DNA from: a virus
Length of the DNA stretch: 24,498 nt
Virus record (IMG/VR): IMGVR_UViG_3300049893_001328
Location: 1 to 24,498 of that record
Strand: one strand, 5' to 3'
Shown here: positions 1 to 7,728 of the stretch, one piece after another
Layout: each line of letters opens with the position of its first letter
Numbering within the stretch: position 1 is the first letter of the stretch
The notes under the pieces: model-generated
Databases searched by the model: none
Told to the model about the DNA's origin: nothing
Seen by the model: only the letters and a program-made list of their open reading frames with translations
Position numbers and translations under genes: made by a program

Positions 1-1053
1 ATAATCAGCAATTCTTTTATATTTTTCATCACTATATGAATACAACTCTGGAGTTAATGTTAATAAACCATTTTCACTTTTTAAAAAGTTTTTGCATGGA
101 AAAGTATCGGTTTTATATTCTCTGGTTATTCTTACAAATTGTACCCATGATCTATTGTCGCCAGTAATTGATAATTCATCAAAAAATACATAATTTATAA
201 CGAATTGAATACCATTCCCAATACCAGATTCCGGAACAAAAGATACAACTTGTCTAAATTGTTTTTTGCCATCACCACTTACAACTACGACATAACAATC
301 ATCAGGATTTGTTGCACTGAATGTTACATCGGAAGGAGCTTGAGCATAGTATGTTACCTTGTCAACGCTTATTGATGTAACCGGGAATATTTTTATGTCA
401 CTTTGAACGCCTGTGAAAAAAAACTCTTTGTATGTTTCCTCATCATAGGTATCATCAGTACGCACAAACTTTGCAATATTATTTATCTCGGCTGTAGTTG
501 TCTCTACCCCATCGACAATCTTGCTCAATACCGGAGTATGCTTCCCAAACGTCACCGGAATAGTCACGCCTTCGCTTGTCACGGTTCCGATATTAGTTTC
601 ACGCTTATAAAGAGAGTTTTTCAAATTAATCGTGAATGTCGTATCACCCCATTTAATATCCTCTACCACTCCGGTGAATCGCGTAGTACGTGCAACCGAA
701 TCGCTGTCCGCTGCTGTACCTTCAAACTCCGTGATCGTTGCCGGAAGCCCTATCAAGTTCACGCCTAAATCGTCAAGGTACGTTTTAAGGCTTTCCGCGT
801 TTGTTGCGCGTACCGTTGCGCCTGAGTATTGCACTATGTTTCCACCGCGTGAAAGGTCGCTGCTTTCGGTGATCTCGCTTATGCCATTTTTAAGCAGTAT
901 GTCACTCGCCCATGTTTCGGCAACTCCGACAAGTGCGGCTTCGCTCCATCGCAAGTATGACGTGCCAGATACGGTGTATAGTCCGAGTGTAGCGTCTTCG
1001 TTGAACTCTTGACCGAGAGATATTTGTACCGCTTGTATTATTAAGTTTGCCAT
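1..1053 (-). CDS. putative tail tip/baseplate structural protein (3' end outside window)
   Basis: Partial gene: the ATG is at 1053 and the frame stays open to the window edge, leaving 351 codons without a stop. An AAAGGG ribosome-binding site lies 5-6 bases before the ATG. The protein shows alternating beta-strand-like segments (FTGVVEDIKWGDTTF at about residues 126-140) followed by IPVTFGKHTPV (about 165-175). That pattern resembles tail structural proteins of long-tailed phages, where a short beta element precedes a conserved P-x-x-(Y/F)-G turn. It has no signal peptide or membrane segment. It is the last visible gene of the minus-strand tail module, downstream of the fibre gene, so a role at the tail tip or in receptor attachment is inferred from position. 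I do not recognise a named family with certainty. Confidence 0.75.
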   Translation of the reverse strand, partial: MANLIIQAVQISLGQEFNEDATLGLYTVSGTSYLRWSEAALVGVAETWASDILLKNGISEITESSDLSRGGNIVQYSGATVRATNAESLKTYLDDLGVNLIGLPATITEFEGTAADSDSVARTTRFTGVVEDIKWGDTTFTINLKNSLYKRETNIGTVTSEGVTIPVTFGKHTPVLSKIVDGVETTTAEINNIAKFVRTDDTYDEETYKEFFFTGVQSDIKIFPVTSISVDKVTYYAQAPSDVTFSATNPDDCYVVVVSGDGKKQFRQVVSFVPESGIGNGIQFVINYVFFDELSITGDNRSWVQFVRITREYKTDTFPCKNFLKSENGLLTLTPELYSYSDEKYKRIADY

Positions 1054-1062
1054 CTTATCCCT

Positions 1063-1143
1063 TTACGGTGTCGCAACAAATTTCTTCGTCACTCCGCCAA
1101 CGGTTATTTTTAGCGAATCATTTGACAGAGTGATATTTGTTAT
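1063..1143 (-). CDS. possible 26-residue micro-ORF without an ATG start
   Basis: The gap between the fibre gene and the next tail gene holds an open frame reading ITNITLSNDSLKITVGGVTK and then six more residues to a TAA at 1063. It looks protein-like (two amphipathic strands), but there is no ATG, GTG or TTG in frame; an upstream TAG closes the frame about eight codons earlier. The first plausible codon is an ATA at 1143, preceded by AGAGGTGG, which overlaps the fibre stop codon. Alternatives are an alternative C-terminus of the fibre reached by frameshifting, a decayed gene, or chance. Confidence 0.25.
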   Translation of the reverse strand: MTNITLSNDSLKITVGGVTKKFVATP

Positions 1144-3449
1144 TCTGCCACCTCTACAAGTTGTATTCTACCAACCCATCGGATAGAATCCGATACCGCA
1201 GCAGAAGTTGACTGAGTAATAAGTAAATACCCTAATGTGCTCGCGGTAACGTTGCAATCCCATCCAGTAGGAGCGTTAATAGTTGTTTTATTTACGGAGC
1301 CAACAAGAGCAGTTGTTGTTGAATCAGCATTTCTTTTTATTGCTCCTTGAAAATTCCACGATCCATTTTCGTCTGCCGTTTGAATATTTCGCGCAATAAC
1401 TTGTATATTAAAATTCCATGTAGTGTTGTTTGGCAACCTAATAGGATTTGACGTTCCACCGTTTAAATCTAGGTTATTAGTTTGTTGCCCCACAGATAGT
1501 TTACGAGCTACTAAATCCGATATTTGAGCGTCACCTTTAGCGGTAAAATAGCTTGACGCATGAGACTTTTGACCCCATAAATAGGCATTCGATTCCGACC
1601 CAGAAGCAAATGAAAATCTACCGGAAGCGTCTAAATTCTCACCCATTGCAAAACTATAAAGACCTGAAGCTGTTGCAGACTCGCCGGTTGCCAAAGAAGT
1701 AGAACCACTCGCTGTATTACTCGATCCTCCAATAACTATGGAATTTGCTCCACTTGACACATTAGATGATCCGCCGCATATTATTGATCGCAATCCAGTT
1801 GCGGTATTATTATTTCCTCCACCGACAAAAGAATTTCGAGAACTATCCATATATTTTGTAGAATCTCCAGAAACATTGTACTGCCCACCTGAAACAACGG
1901 ATGCTGTTCCAAACGCACAGTTGCTCCTACCACCAATAATAGACGAATAATTACTTGCTGCGTTATTTGTTGACCCACCACCGATATGAGTATAAATACC
2001 TGTTGCGGTATTTGTTTCACCACCGCAAATTGATGCACTGTTGGCAGATGCAGTATTGCTATTACCACCTGAAATTACAGCAAATTTACTTATGGCTTTA
2101 TTAGCAGAACCGCCACCAATGAACGGGGACTTAGAGCTATCTTGATGTATGGTAGAATCCCCAGCTAAATTGCTTTGCCCACCGGATATTGTTGCATATA
2201 TCCCATAATTCTTATTGAGCCTACCCCCAGAAATTGAGTTATAATCATCATTATTTACATTCTGTAACCCGCCACCTATATGAGAGTTTGCGCCGTATAT
2301 AATATTTGTTGTCCCTCCACACATAGAGCTATAACGACCGTCAATTAAGTTATCGTATCCCCCTGAAATTGTTGAAAATAATTTATAAGCCTTATTTGAA
2401 CCACCGCCACCGATAAATGCCGAACGGCCACTATCTGGATTCGTTTCGGTCGAGTCCCCAACAGTATTATTTTGTCCGCCTGATATCGTGCCATAGTTGC
2501 AAAAAGTTTGATTTAATCTGCCTCCAGAAATTGAATTATAGTTGCTATTGGTTTTGTTGTACGATCCACCACCTATAAAGCTATGCGTAGCACCAGTATC
2601 AATAATATGGTGTGATCCACCGGCTATAGTCGACGATATCGAATTGTACCGTATCTGGTTATCGTAAGCCCCTCCGATAATTGATAGTTCTGATAGACTA
2701 TCTATACGATTTACAAAACCAATTGTTCCACCGTGGACAACGCTTGACCGAGCTTTTATTATATTGCCAGGATATCCAATGTTTGCAGAAGGTTCGCCTC
2801 CCCTTATTTCAGTTGTCAATCTGTTTTCAAAGGTGCTTTTCCCGTAATTAAAAATTCCACCGTTACTTATATCATCCCAATCCCCGCATGAATATATTAT
2901 TGCATTTGTATCGAGCGAGATTGTATCTCCATTATCAGGTATTAGCTTTGCGCCATTTTCAAAATAGCAAACTCCATAGATGGTAAGATTAGACGCTACA
3001 CGATATTTTTTAGTAAATACTTTTTTAATAGTTATTGCTGACATTTTTTTAAGGTGCCGATAATCATCTGTTACACTATCACCATTCGCCCCCCACCACT
3101 CCGGCCTCACCTCACCTTTAAGCCCTATCACCGTGAGAGAATCCCCAAAGCACCCATCCGAAAACTTCCATCCGCTGCCAAGAAATTCGAGCGTGTCGGT
3201 GCTTGAATTATTGTAGCTGGTAAACTTGGAACTTCCGAGCATTGACGCTTTGAAAGTTGCCGGTATTTGAAGCTTTCCGCTAACAGGTAGAATACTGTTT
3301 ATATAATGTGTTTCAAAGTTCGATGCCCCAACCTGGGCAACACGCTGATTGAAAGTTGTAAATGATGTTGTCGGAGTGCTGACACCCTGCTTCACATCAA
3401 CTGCAAAACCAATTGTAAACAAAGATAAAACTAATAATAGCTTTTTCAT
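1140..3449 (-). CDS. tail fibre/adhesin: signal peptide, pectate-lyase-like segment, YadA-like repeats
   Basis: 769 residues. Residues 1-16 (MKKLLLVLSLFTIGFA) look like a Sec signal peptide with a G-F-A cleavage site. At about 113-130, VRPEWWGANGDSVTDD is the motif typical of pectate-lyase-superfamily tailspikes. From about 255 to 640 the protein is a long series of roughly 14-residue units of the type GG-x-N-x-A-x-G-x-x-S-x-I-x-GG, like the left-handed beta-roll of YadA heads. The last 120 residues form a non-repetitive domain that probably caps the trimer or binds the receptor. The ATG overlaps the stop of the upstream gene (ATGA). As the largest protein of the tail-tip cluster it is most likely a host-recognition fibre. 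The signal peptide is odd for a virion protein. No enzymatic residues can be assigned. Confidence 0.8.
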   Translation of the reverse strand: MKKLLLVLSLFTIGFAVDVKQGVSTPTTSFTTFNQRVAQVGASNFETHYINSILPVSGKLQIPATFKASMLGSSKFTSYNNSSTDTLEFLGSGWKFSDGCFGDSLTVIGLKGEVRPEWWGANGDSVTDDYRHLKKMSAITIKKVFTKKYRVASNLTIYGVCYFENGAKLIPDNGDTISLDTNAIIYSCGDWDDISNGGIFNYGKSTFENRLTTEIRGGEPSANIGYPGNIIKARSSVVHGGTIGFVNRIDSLSELSIIGGAYDNQIRYNSISSTIAGGSHHIIDTGATHSFIGGGSYNKTNSNYNSISGGRLNQTFCNYGTISGGQNNTVGDSTETNPDSGRSAFIGGGGSNKAYKLFSTISGGYDNLIDGRYSSMCGGTTNIIYGANSHIGGGLQNVNNDDYNSISGGRLNKNYGIYATISGGQSNLAGDSTIHQDSSKSPFIGGGSANKAISKFAVISGGNSNTASANSASICGGETNTATGIYTHIGGGSTNNAASNYSSIIGGRSNCAFGTASVVSGGQYNVSGDSTKYMDSSRNSFVGGGNNNTATGLRSIICGGSSNVSSGANSIVIGGSSNTASGSTSLATGESATASGLYSFAMGENLDASGRFSFASGSESNAYLWGQKSHASSYFTAKGDAQISDLVARKLSVGQQTNNLDLNGGTSNPIRLPNNTTWNFNIQVIARNIQTADENGSWNFQGAIKRNADSTTTALVGSVNKTTINAPTGWDCNVTASTLGYLLITQSTSAAVSDSIRWVGRIQLVEVAE
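1614..2480 (-). repeat. three higher-order repeats of about 98-99 codons in the fibre gene
   Basis: Three long units start at 2480, 2183 and 1889. Each begins with GGQ-x-N, then has GDST followed by a short insert containing DS, then F-(I/V)-GGG, and is filled out by about seven 14-residue coils. A partial fourth unit precedes them near residue 280. The units match at protein level but are diverged in DNA, so they are old duplications. Boundaries are approximate, especially for the last unit. Confidence 0.7.
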
Positions 3450-4375
3450 GATAGCACAAATTCCCCTTCTGGATAATAAGCCTCTCCGTCTTCGAAATAT
3501 ATTTCTTTATTGCTGTAAACAACCGCAGGAATATACGATTTTTTCCACAGTTTTATACTCGTTTTGAACAGATTAAAATTGTCGTGCGTTATAATTATTT
3601 CATTACTCAAAAGTTTGCAAGTATACTCTCCACCTTCTCCCCCATTAAGCCCTACGGAATCGCATCCTATGCCGAATAGCCAAGTATTGCGCGGTGCGTT
3701 TATTACTATGTCTCCGTTGCGTATTGTTTGCAGGTAGGTGATTAGTGCAGCTGCGTTACCTGGTCGCATTTCAAGCGCAAGATTAGTCTCAATCACATCG
3801 CACGAAGTCCCGATGTCCACCGATGAAACCACGCCCCCGCGTGATACCTCGCGGATGATCGAGAAATCATTGGTAACATCGGGAAAAGATTGAACCGGTC
3901 GAAGTGTCGTGACCGTGCCTATTTGCAATGACCCTTCATTTTCGGCAGCAACCGGAGTATATGCCGGTGCTGTCACAAGCATGAGTGATATTTTGTTGCT
4001 ATGCTGAAGGTACGGATTTAATTGCGATTGTCCTGGCTTATAGTTCACCACTGAGCAAACGAAGTCCCCAGAATCGCCTTTATCTGGAAGAAACGGGAAG
4101 AAGCCGCTATCAAGCCCCAGCGACATAGTGATATTATTACCGCGCCCCTTTGTAACATCGTTCAAAAACGCATACAATGCGCTCTGTTGATAGTCAGGTA
4201 GCAACCATGTATCTATATCGCACTGCCTCGAATCGTAGATTGTGCCATCGTCCCTGATCTTATACGCGCCATTTACGCGCGAATAATGCAGCCCCATGCG
4301 CAATGTACTCGTATACATAAAGTACGGCTGCTTAATCGTAACGCTGCTTGATCCTTGGCTTAACGTAATGCTCAT
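3446..4375 (-). CDS. putative distal tail/tail tip protein
   Basis: 309 residues, between tape measure and fibre, where long-tailed phages encode the distal tail protein or tail hub. The start ATG at 4375 overlaps the tape-measure stop (ATGA), and its own stop overlaps the fibre start, so translation is probably coupled. The sequence is beta-rich without signal peptide or coiled coil. Visible features are a Tyr/Phe-rich N-terminus (IKQPYFMYTSTLRMGLHYSR at about 14-33), several Gly/Asp turns, and a C-terminus with YFEDGEAYYPEG. I recognise no catalytic motif. Assignment rests on gene order and a length typical of distal tail proteins (about 250-320 residues). Confidence 0.65.
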   Translation of the reverse strand: MSITLSQGSSSVTIKQPYFMYTSTLRMGLHYSRVNGAYKIRDDGTIYDSRQCDIDTWLLPDYQQSALYAFLNDVTKGRGNNITMSLGLDSGFFPFLPDKGDSGDFVCSVVNYKPGQSQLNPYLQHSNKISLMLVTAPAYTPVAAENEGSLQIGTVTTLRPVQSFPDVTNDFSIIREVSRGGVVSSVDIGTSCDVIETNLALEMRPGNAAALITYLQTIRNGDIVINAPRNTWLFGIGCDSVGLNGGEGGEYTCKLLSNEIIITHDNFNLFKTSIKLWKKSYIPAVVYSNKEIYFEDGEAYYPEGEFVLS

Positions 4376-6021
4376 ATCTGCCTTGCCAATCGGTTCTGGA
4401 TATCACGCACTAGTTGATCACCTTGACCGCTTCTAAGCTGTGCCCTAAGTGTTTCTGTGATGTTTCCTGAGCTGTCCATGATAGTCACGTTCATCGAGGC
4501 GTTTGTGGTCATGTTGCGCGTTTGAGTGTTATTGTATACCGATGCCCCGCGCGGGAGGTTGACGTATTCTGGGCCATTCTCACCGACAAGCGACATACCA
4601 CCGCCTTGGTATGCTGTTCCGGTAGCGAATTTAGCGTTGCTAATTGCTACCTGTTGAGCGATACCCATTGCAGCGGCGAAACCTACAGCAACCGGATTAG
4701 GTAGAGCCTTGGTAATTGCAACGGCTGTATTGATAAACGCCTCGACACGCGCGATATTCTTTTTCTCTTGTGCGCTTCGCTTGTTTGCTCCGGCAATGGC
4801 AGAGAATAGTTGGCCAGCTCCTGAAATACCGTTAACAATCTGAACACGTCTATTTTCTTCCGCTATTTTTGCCTTTTCTTTTTCGTCTTTAACCCATTTT
4901 TTAAAACTCTCTTCAGCTCTTGCATCTAATTCATCTTGCATAACCGTATTTATATAAACGATATTTTCTGCTTTTTTTCTTTCAAGCTCAATCTTTGCAT
5001 CAATCTCTTTATTGTGTATATCCATTTCTGGCGATTCGCCTTTAACCGTACCGCCAACCATCCAAGAGGGGGAAGCAGCAAGAGCTTCAGCTTCTTTTTT
5101 TGCCTTTTCGCTATTTTCTTTATTTATCTTTTGCCGTTCTCGTTCATTGGATAGCCTTTCTGCTTCTTTCCTTGTAATTTCTGTTTGTGTTTCAAGTTCT
5201 TTTTTCTTTACTTCTGCGGCCTTATTTGCCTCTAAAATATTAGTCCCGGCAAGCGACCGCCCTAAATCATACCAAGCCTTAAACCAAGCTTTAGGAGCTT
5301 CAGAAACTACTTTACCAACTTTTTCACCGATATTTTTCATTGCTACTTCATATTGATCGAAAGAATCTTTTGCCGCAGCTACGGCAGTAGCTTGGTTCAA
5401 AAATTTTGCATTCAATCCAAGTATTACACTATCAATTCTTTCAACGCTTCCTTTTGCACCGTCAACTGATATTTTAAACCGTCCAAGTTCTTCACTATCA
5501 TCGGATATTCCTCTGGCAACCATATTGGCCGCGCTTGCCATATCCATACCTGTAGCCGCTGCAAGGTCAAGCACTGCCGGAACAAGCCTTTTAATCTGTT
5601 CCTCGTTTTTCACATAGTTTGCAAGTTTTATTTGTACCGCTGTTATTTCTTCATTATCTACTATTAATTTTCTACCTAAAGCATCGGCCTGTTCATTTAA
5701 AGCCTGAGAAGTATATCCAAGTGCTGTCCTTAATTGCATTTGCATTTGAACAGATTCTTTGTATTCAAGTCTTGCGCTTTTTAAAAAACCTGTTACTTTG
5801 GTTACAACCTCAAAACCAGCATAAGCCAATACAGCGCCTTTAATCGCATTGACAAACGATCCCTTAATCTCATTCCCCAAACTCGCAAATGCGCCCTTGC
5901 TCTCGGCCAACTTCTTGTTAGCCGCACCGAAATTAGTTTCCATGTTCGAGCGTATCGCTTTGATCTCACTTGACATCTCGTCTATGAGCGATAACTTTAC
6001 AACTACTTCTTCATCAGCCAT
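4372..6021 (-). CDS. tail tape measure protein
   Basis: 549 residues. The N-terminal half has the helix-rich TMP core, with a hydrophobic stretch (FVNAIKGAVLAYAGFEVV near residue 60) and the conserved-looking ALGYTSQALNEQADALG and AAATGMDMASAANMVARGIS segments. About 260-400 is charged coiled coil. The C-terminus (465-549) has FATGTAYQGGGMSLVGENGP and LPRGASVYNN, the usual C-terminal signature of tape measure proteins. It directly follows the frameshifted chaperone, the standard order. At about 1.5 angstrom per residue, a general rule for these proteins, it predicts a tail near 80 nm. The start at 6021 is preceded by AGGTAGATT. Function: sets tail length and is later ejected to help DNA entry. 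Confidence 0.92.
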   Translation of the reverse strand: MADEEVVVKLSLIDEMSSEIKAIRSNMETNFGAANKKLAESKGAFASLGNEIKGSFVNAIKGAVLAYAGFEVVTKVTGFLKSARLEYKESVQMQMQLRTALGYTSQALNEQADALGRKLIVDNEEITAVQIKLANYVKNEEQIKRLVPAVLDLAAATGMDMASAANMVARGISDDSEELGRFKISVDGAKGSVERIDSVILGLNAKFLNQATAVAAAKDSFDQYEVAMKNIGEKVGKVVSEAPKAWFKAWYDLGRSLAGTNILEANKAAEVKKKELETQTEITRKEAERLSNERERQKINKENSEKAKKEAEALAASPSWMVGGTVKGESPEMDIHNKEIDAKIELERKKAENIVYINTVMQDELDARAEESFKKWVKDEKEKAKIAEENRRVQIVNGISGAGQLFSAIAGANKRSAQEKKNIARVEAFINTAVAITKALPNPVAVGFAAAMGIAQQVAISNAKFATGTAYQGGGMSLVGENGPEYVNLPRGASVYNNTQTRNMTTNASMNVTIMDSSGNITETLRAQLRSGQGDQLVRDIQNRLARQI

Positions 6022-6028
6022 AATCTAC

Positions 6029-6466
6029 CTATTTTCCTAAATTATTCGCATTGTCAATTTCTATCTGTTCGCGCTTATTGCACATAAACCCACAAATAGA
6101 AAAAGCCTCCAGTAGTCCCGAAGGCTGAAAATATCTTCCTTTATTATCTGGATACATCATGCTGTTTGTCGCTTTCCAATGCCAGAAGTAAGGAAGCACT
6201 CTATTAATATTTTGATCGCTACAGAAATTAACAGGGCACCAATCTATATGGAAAAAACCCCAGCTTATCATTTTCCTGCTTCGCTTTGCCGCTGGTGCCC
6301 TGCAAATTTCACACCCATCCAATCCGCCACAGGTACAATCTATCTGAATCTTTTGCTTTGTCTTACGTTTACATCCCCTAATCTTCTTTTGTTGATCGTT
6401 GCAATTAGCGCAATTATAAATCAGTGAGAACGGTTTATATTGTATCAAGATTGCAACAATTAACTT
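6029..6466 (-). CDS. tail assembly chaperone, -1 frameshift extension (gpGT-like), Cys-rich
   Basis: This frame has no ATG or good ribosome-binding site; its only local initiation-like codon is a TTG at 6448. It is reached from the upstream chaperone by a -1 shift on a run of nine A (6473-6465), giving a fusion of about 234 residues (89 plus 145). This is the standard lambda G/GT arrangement upstream of the tape measure. Unusually the extension has 11 cysteines, including YNCANCNDQ, IDCTCGGLDGCEIC and SICGFMCNK, suggesting zinc-binding knuckles. The C-terminal part (YFQPSGLLEAFSICGF) looks globular. In known systems the T domain recruits tail tube subunits to the chaperone-coated tape measure. 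The frameshift is inferred from sequence; a separate Cys-rich gene with a TTG start is the alternative. Confidence 0.75.
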   Translation of the reverse strand, partial: KLIVAILIQYKPFSLIYNCANCNDQQKKIRGCKRKTKQKIQIDCTCGGLDGCEICRAPAAKRSRKMISWGFFHIDWCPVNFCSDQNINRVLPYFWHWKATNSMMYPDNKGRYFQPSGLLEAFSICGFMCNKREQIEIDNANNLGK

Positions 6467-6732
6467 TTTTTTTCCTCTGCTGTAAGTCTGTTCGCTTGAT
6501 TCCAGAACTTGATTATTTCGGCCTGCTCATCGCTATTGTAATCGGCTTTCGGAGAGATAAGAATTTTCTCTATGAAAGCATCAATCACTTTGAGCCTGTC
6601 CTTGTAATCAAGCTTTTCATCATAAATGTCGAACATCTCTTTTTCGAGTGATCCGGTTTTCGGCTTAAACTTCCAGACCACTCCGTCAACGTCTTTATGC
6701 TCTACTGATTCTTTCGATGATACGGGTATCAT
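6460..6732 (-). CDS. tail assembly chaperone (gpG-like)
   Basis: 90 residues, between tail tube and tape measure. The protein is small, acidic and helical, with an N-terminal beta segment (VDGVVWKFKPKTGSLEKEM at about 15-33) and helical repeats DRLKVIDAFIEKIL and DEQAEIIKFWNQANRL. That architecture suits G-type chaperones that coat the tape measure during tail assembly. An AAGGTG ribosome-binding site lies 8 bases before the ATG at 6732. The gene ends in the slippery A tract that feeds the downstream frame. Sequence similarity in this family is weak, so the call rests mostly on position plus the frameshift signal. Confidence 0.8.
   Translation of the reverse strand: MIPVSSKESVEHKDVDGVVWKFKPKTGSLEKEMFDIYDEKLDYKDRLKVIDAFIEKILISPKADYNSDEQAEIIKFWNQANRLTAEEKKS
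6465..6473 (-). promoter_or_regulatory. slippery A9 tract for -1 ribosomal frameshift
   Basis: On the minus strand the chaperone ends GAG GAA AAA AAA AGT TAA. The heptamer A-AAA-AAA lets both tRNAs slip back one base and read AAA AAG TTA ATT into the downstream frame, which stays open to 6029. I see only a weak possible downstream stem (ATTGT with ACAAT, 6460-6441). Confidence 0.75.
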
Positions 6733-6762
6733 GCGTATTCACCTTTCTTTTTAGGTTATTGT

Positions 6763-7728
6763 TTAGGTCGCGTCATTTATTGCGATTGTGAAATCGTTAT
6801 CAACAAACGTCCCGGTAATTTCATAGGTCTGCAATCCGTTGTCTTTGCCTACCTTTATATCACGAATCTCGCTCTTGTTTGATCCGCTAGTAATGCTGAC
6901 AAGGTAATTGGTCGCATTGCCGAACTTGATCGTTGTAGTGGCAAGCGTTCCGGCAGCCATTCCGGTAAACGGATTCTTCGCGCTTGAATCTTCGATGTAA
7001 ACTGTTGCGCTCCACTCTGCTTTTTTATTTGTAATCATTGATTGCAAATATCCGCTGTCATCGCTCATGTTCTTGATAAGCTGAACATCGTTTCCACCCT
7101 TAATGCTGAATTTCAGGATTGTCATTGCAGTACCGTTAATGGTCTGCGTGGCATTCTTCAGCATTGCAGGAGGAGCGCCAGCTATTGCGGCTATTGAATC
7201 TGTTAAATACGTGCCAGCCGCTGGCACTCCGTCAGGTACTCCCTTGCCAGTGAATGTACATACGACTGGCTTTCCAACCTCACCAGCAATCTCATAGTCG
7301 AACATTACGCTATGCGCCTTGGTGATAATAGCATCGCCAGCCGTCTTGTCTCCAGAGTATCCCCAGAGCGTCATATCAAGCCAGTTGGCAGGGATAACGC
7401 TTGTCGGTGTCCATGAATGCTTGCTTGTGGCAAGTGCATAGACCATACCGCAACAATTGAGAAACTTGCCAACATTGGGCACGGTTGCGCTTCCTGTTGG
7501 AATGATCGGCAACGATACCTTGCACTCAACAGAGCTTGACCCTGCAACGCCCTGTGGATTACCGAATATGCCTTGAGCAAGAGCCTGATCGGCAAACTCT
7601 TTTTTGTACTCAAGCGAAAAAGTATCGTCAACGGTAATGAAATCCGCTGCCGCAGGTGTTGCTTTCGTGCCTAATGCGCTTTGCACTTTGGCGGTAAGCA
7701 GTTTTAACTTTTCAAACGATGAAACCAT
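6763..7728 (-). CDS. short tail tube protein from internal start (321 residues)
   Basis: In-frame ATG at 7728, with GGAGG ending 5 bases upstream, placed exactly between the beta-helix domain and the tube domain. The predicted 321-residue product is the complete tube domain and has a normal family length. I infer it is the major tube subunit, with the 639-residue form as a minority decorated subunit. SPP1 offers a precedent for two tube versions (gp17.1 and gp17.1*), though it uses a C-terminal frameshift. Not proven; the GGAGG could be chance within the coding sequence. Confidence 0.6.
   Translation of the reverse strand: MVSSFEKLKLLTAKVQSALGTKATPAAADFITVDDTFSLEYKKEFADQALAQGIFGNPQGVAGSSSVECKVSLPIIPTGSATVPNVGKFLNCCGMVYALATSKHSWTPTSVIPANWLDMTLWGYSGDKTAGDAIITKAHSVMFDYEIAGEVGKPVVCTFTGKGVPDGVPAAGTYLTDSIAAIAGAPPAMLKNATQTINGTAMTILKFSIKGGNDVQLIKNMSDDSGYLQSMITNKKAEWSATVYIEDSSAKNPFTGMAAGTLATTTIKFGNATNYLVSITSGSNKSEIRDIKVGKDNGLQTYEITGTFVDNDFTIAINDAT

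Noticed and set aside
1140-1500. Possible diversity-generating variable region at the fibre C-terminus
   Set aside because: No reverse transcriptase and no template repeat are visible in the window.
1614-2700. Regular short repeats resembling a CRISPR array
   Set aside because: The periodicity is about 42 bases in frame and encodes Gly-Gly-Asn coils of the fibre; DNA units are diverged and there are no identical repeats with unique spacers.
5012-5356. 114-codon plus-strand frame opposite the tape measure gene
   Set aside because: Ser/Phe-rich mirror of the Lys/Glu/Ala-rich coiled coil; typical antisense shadow.
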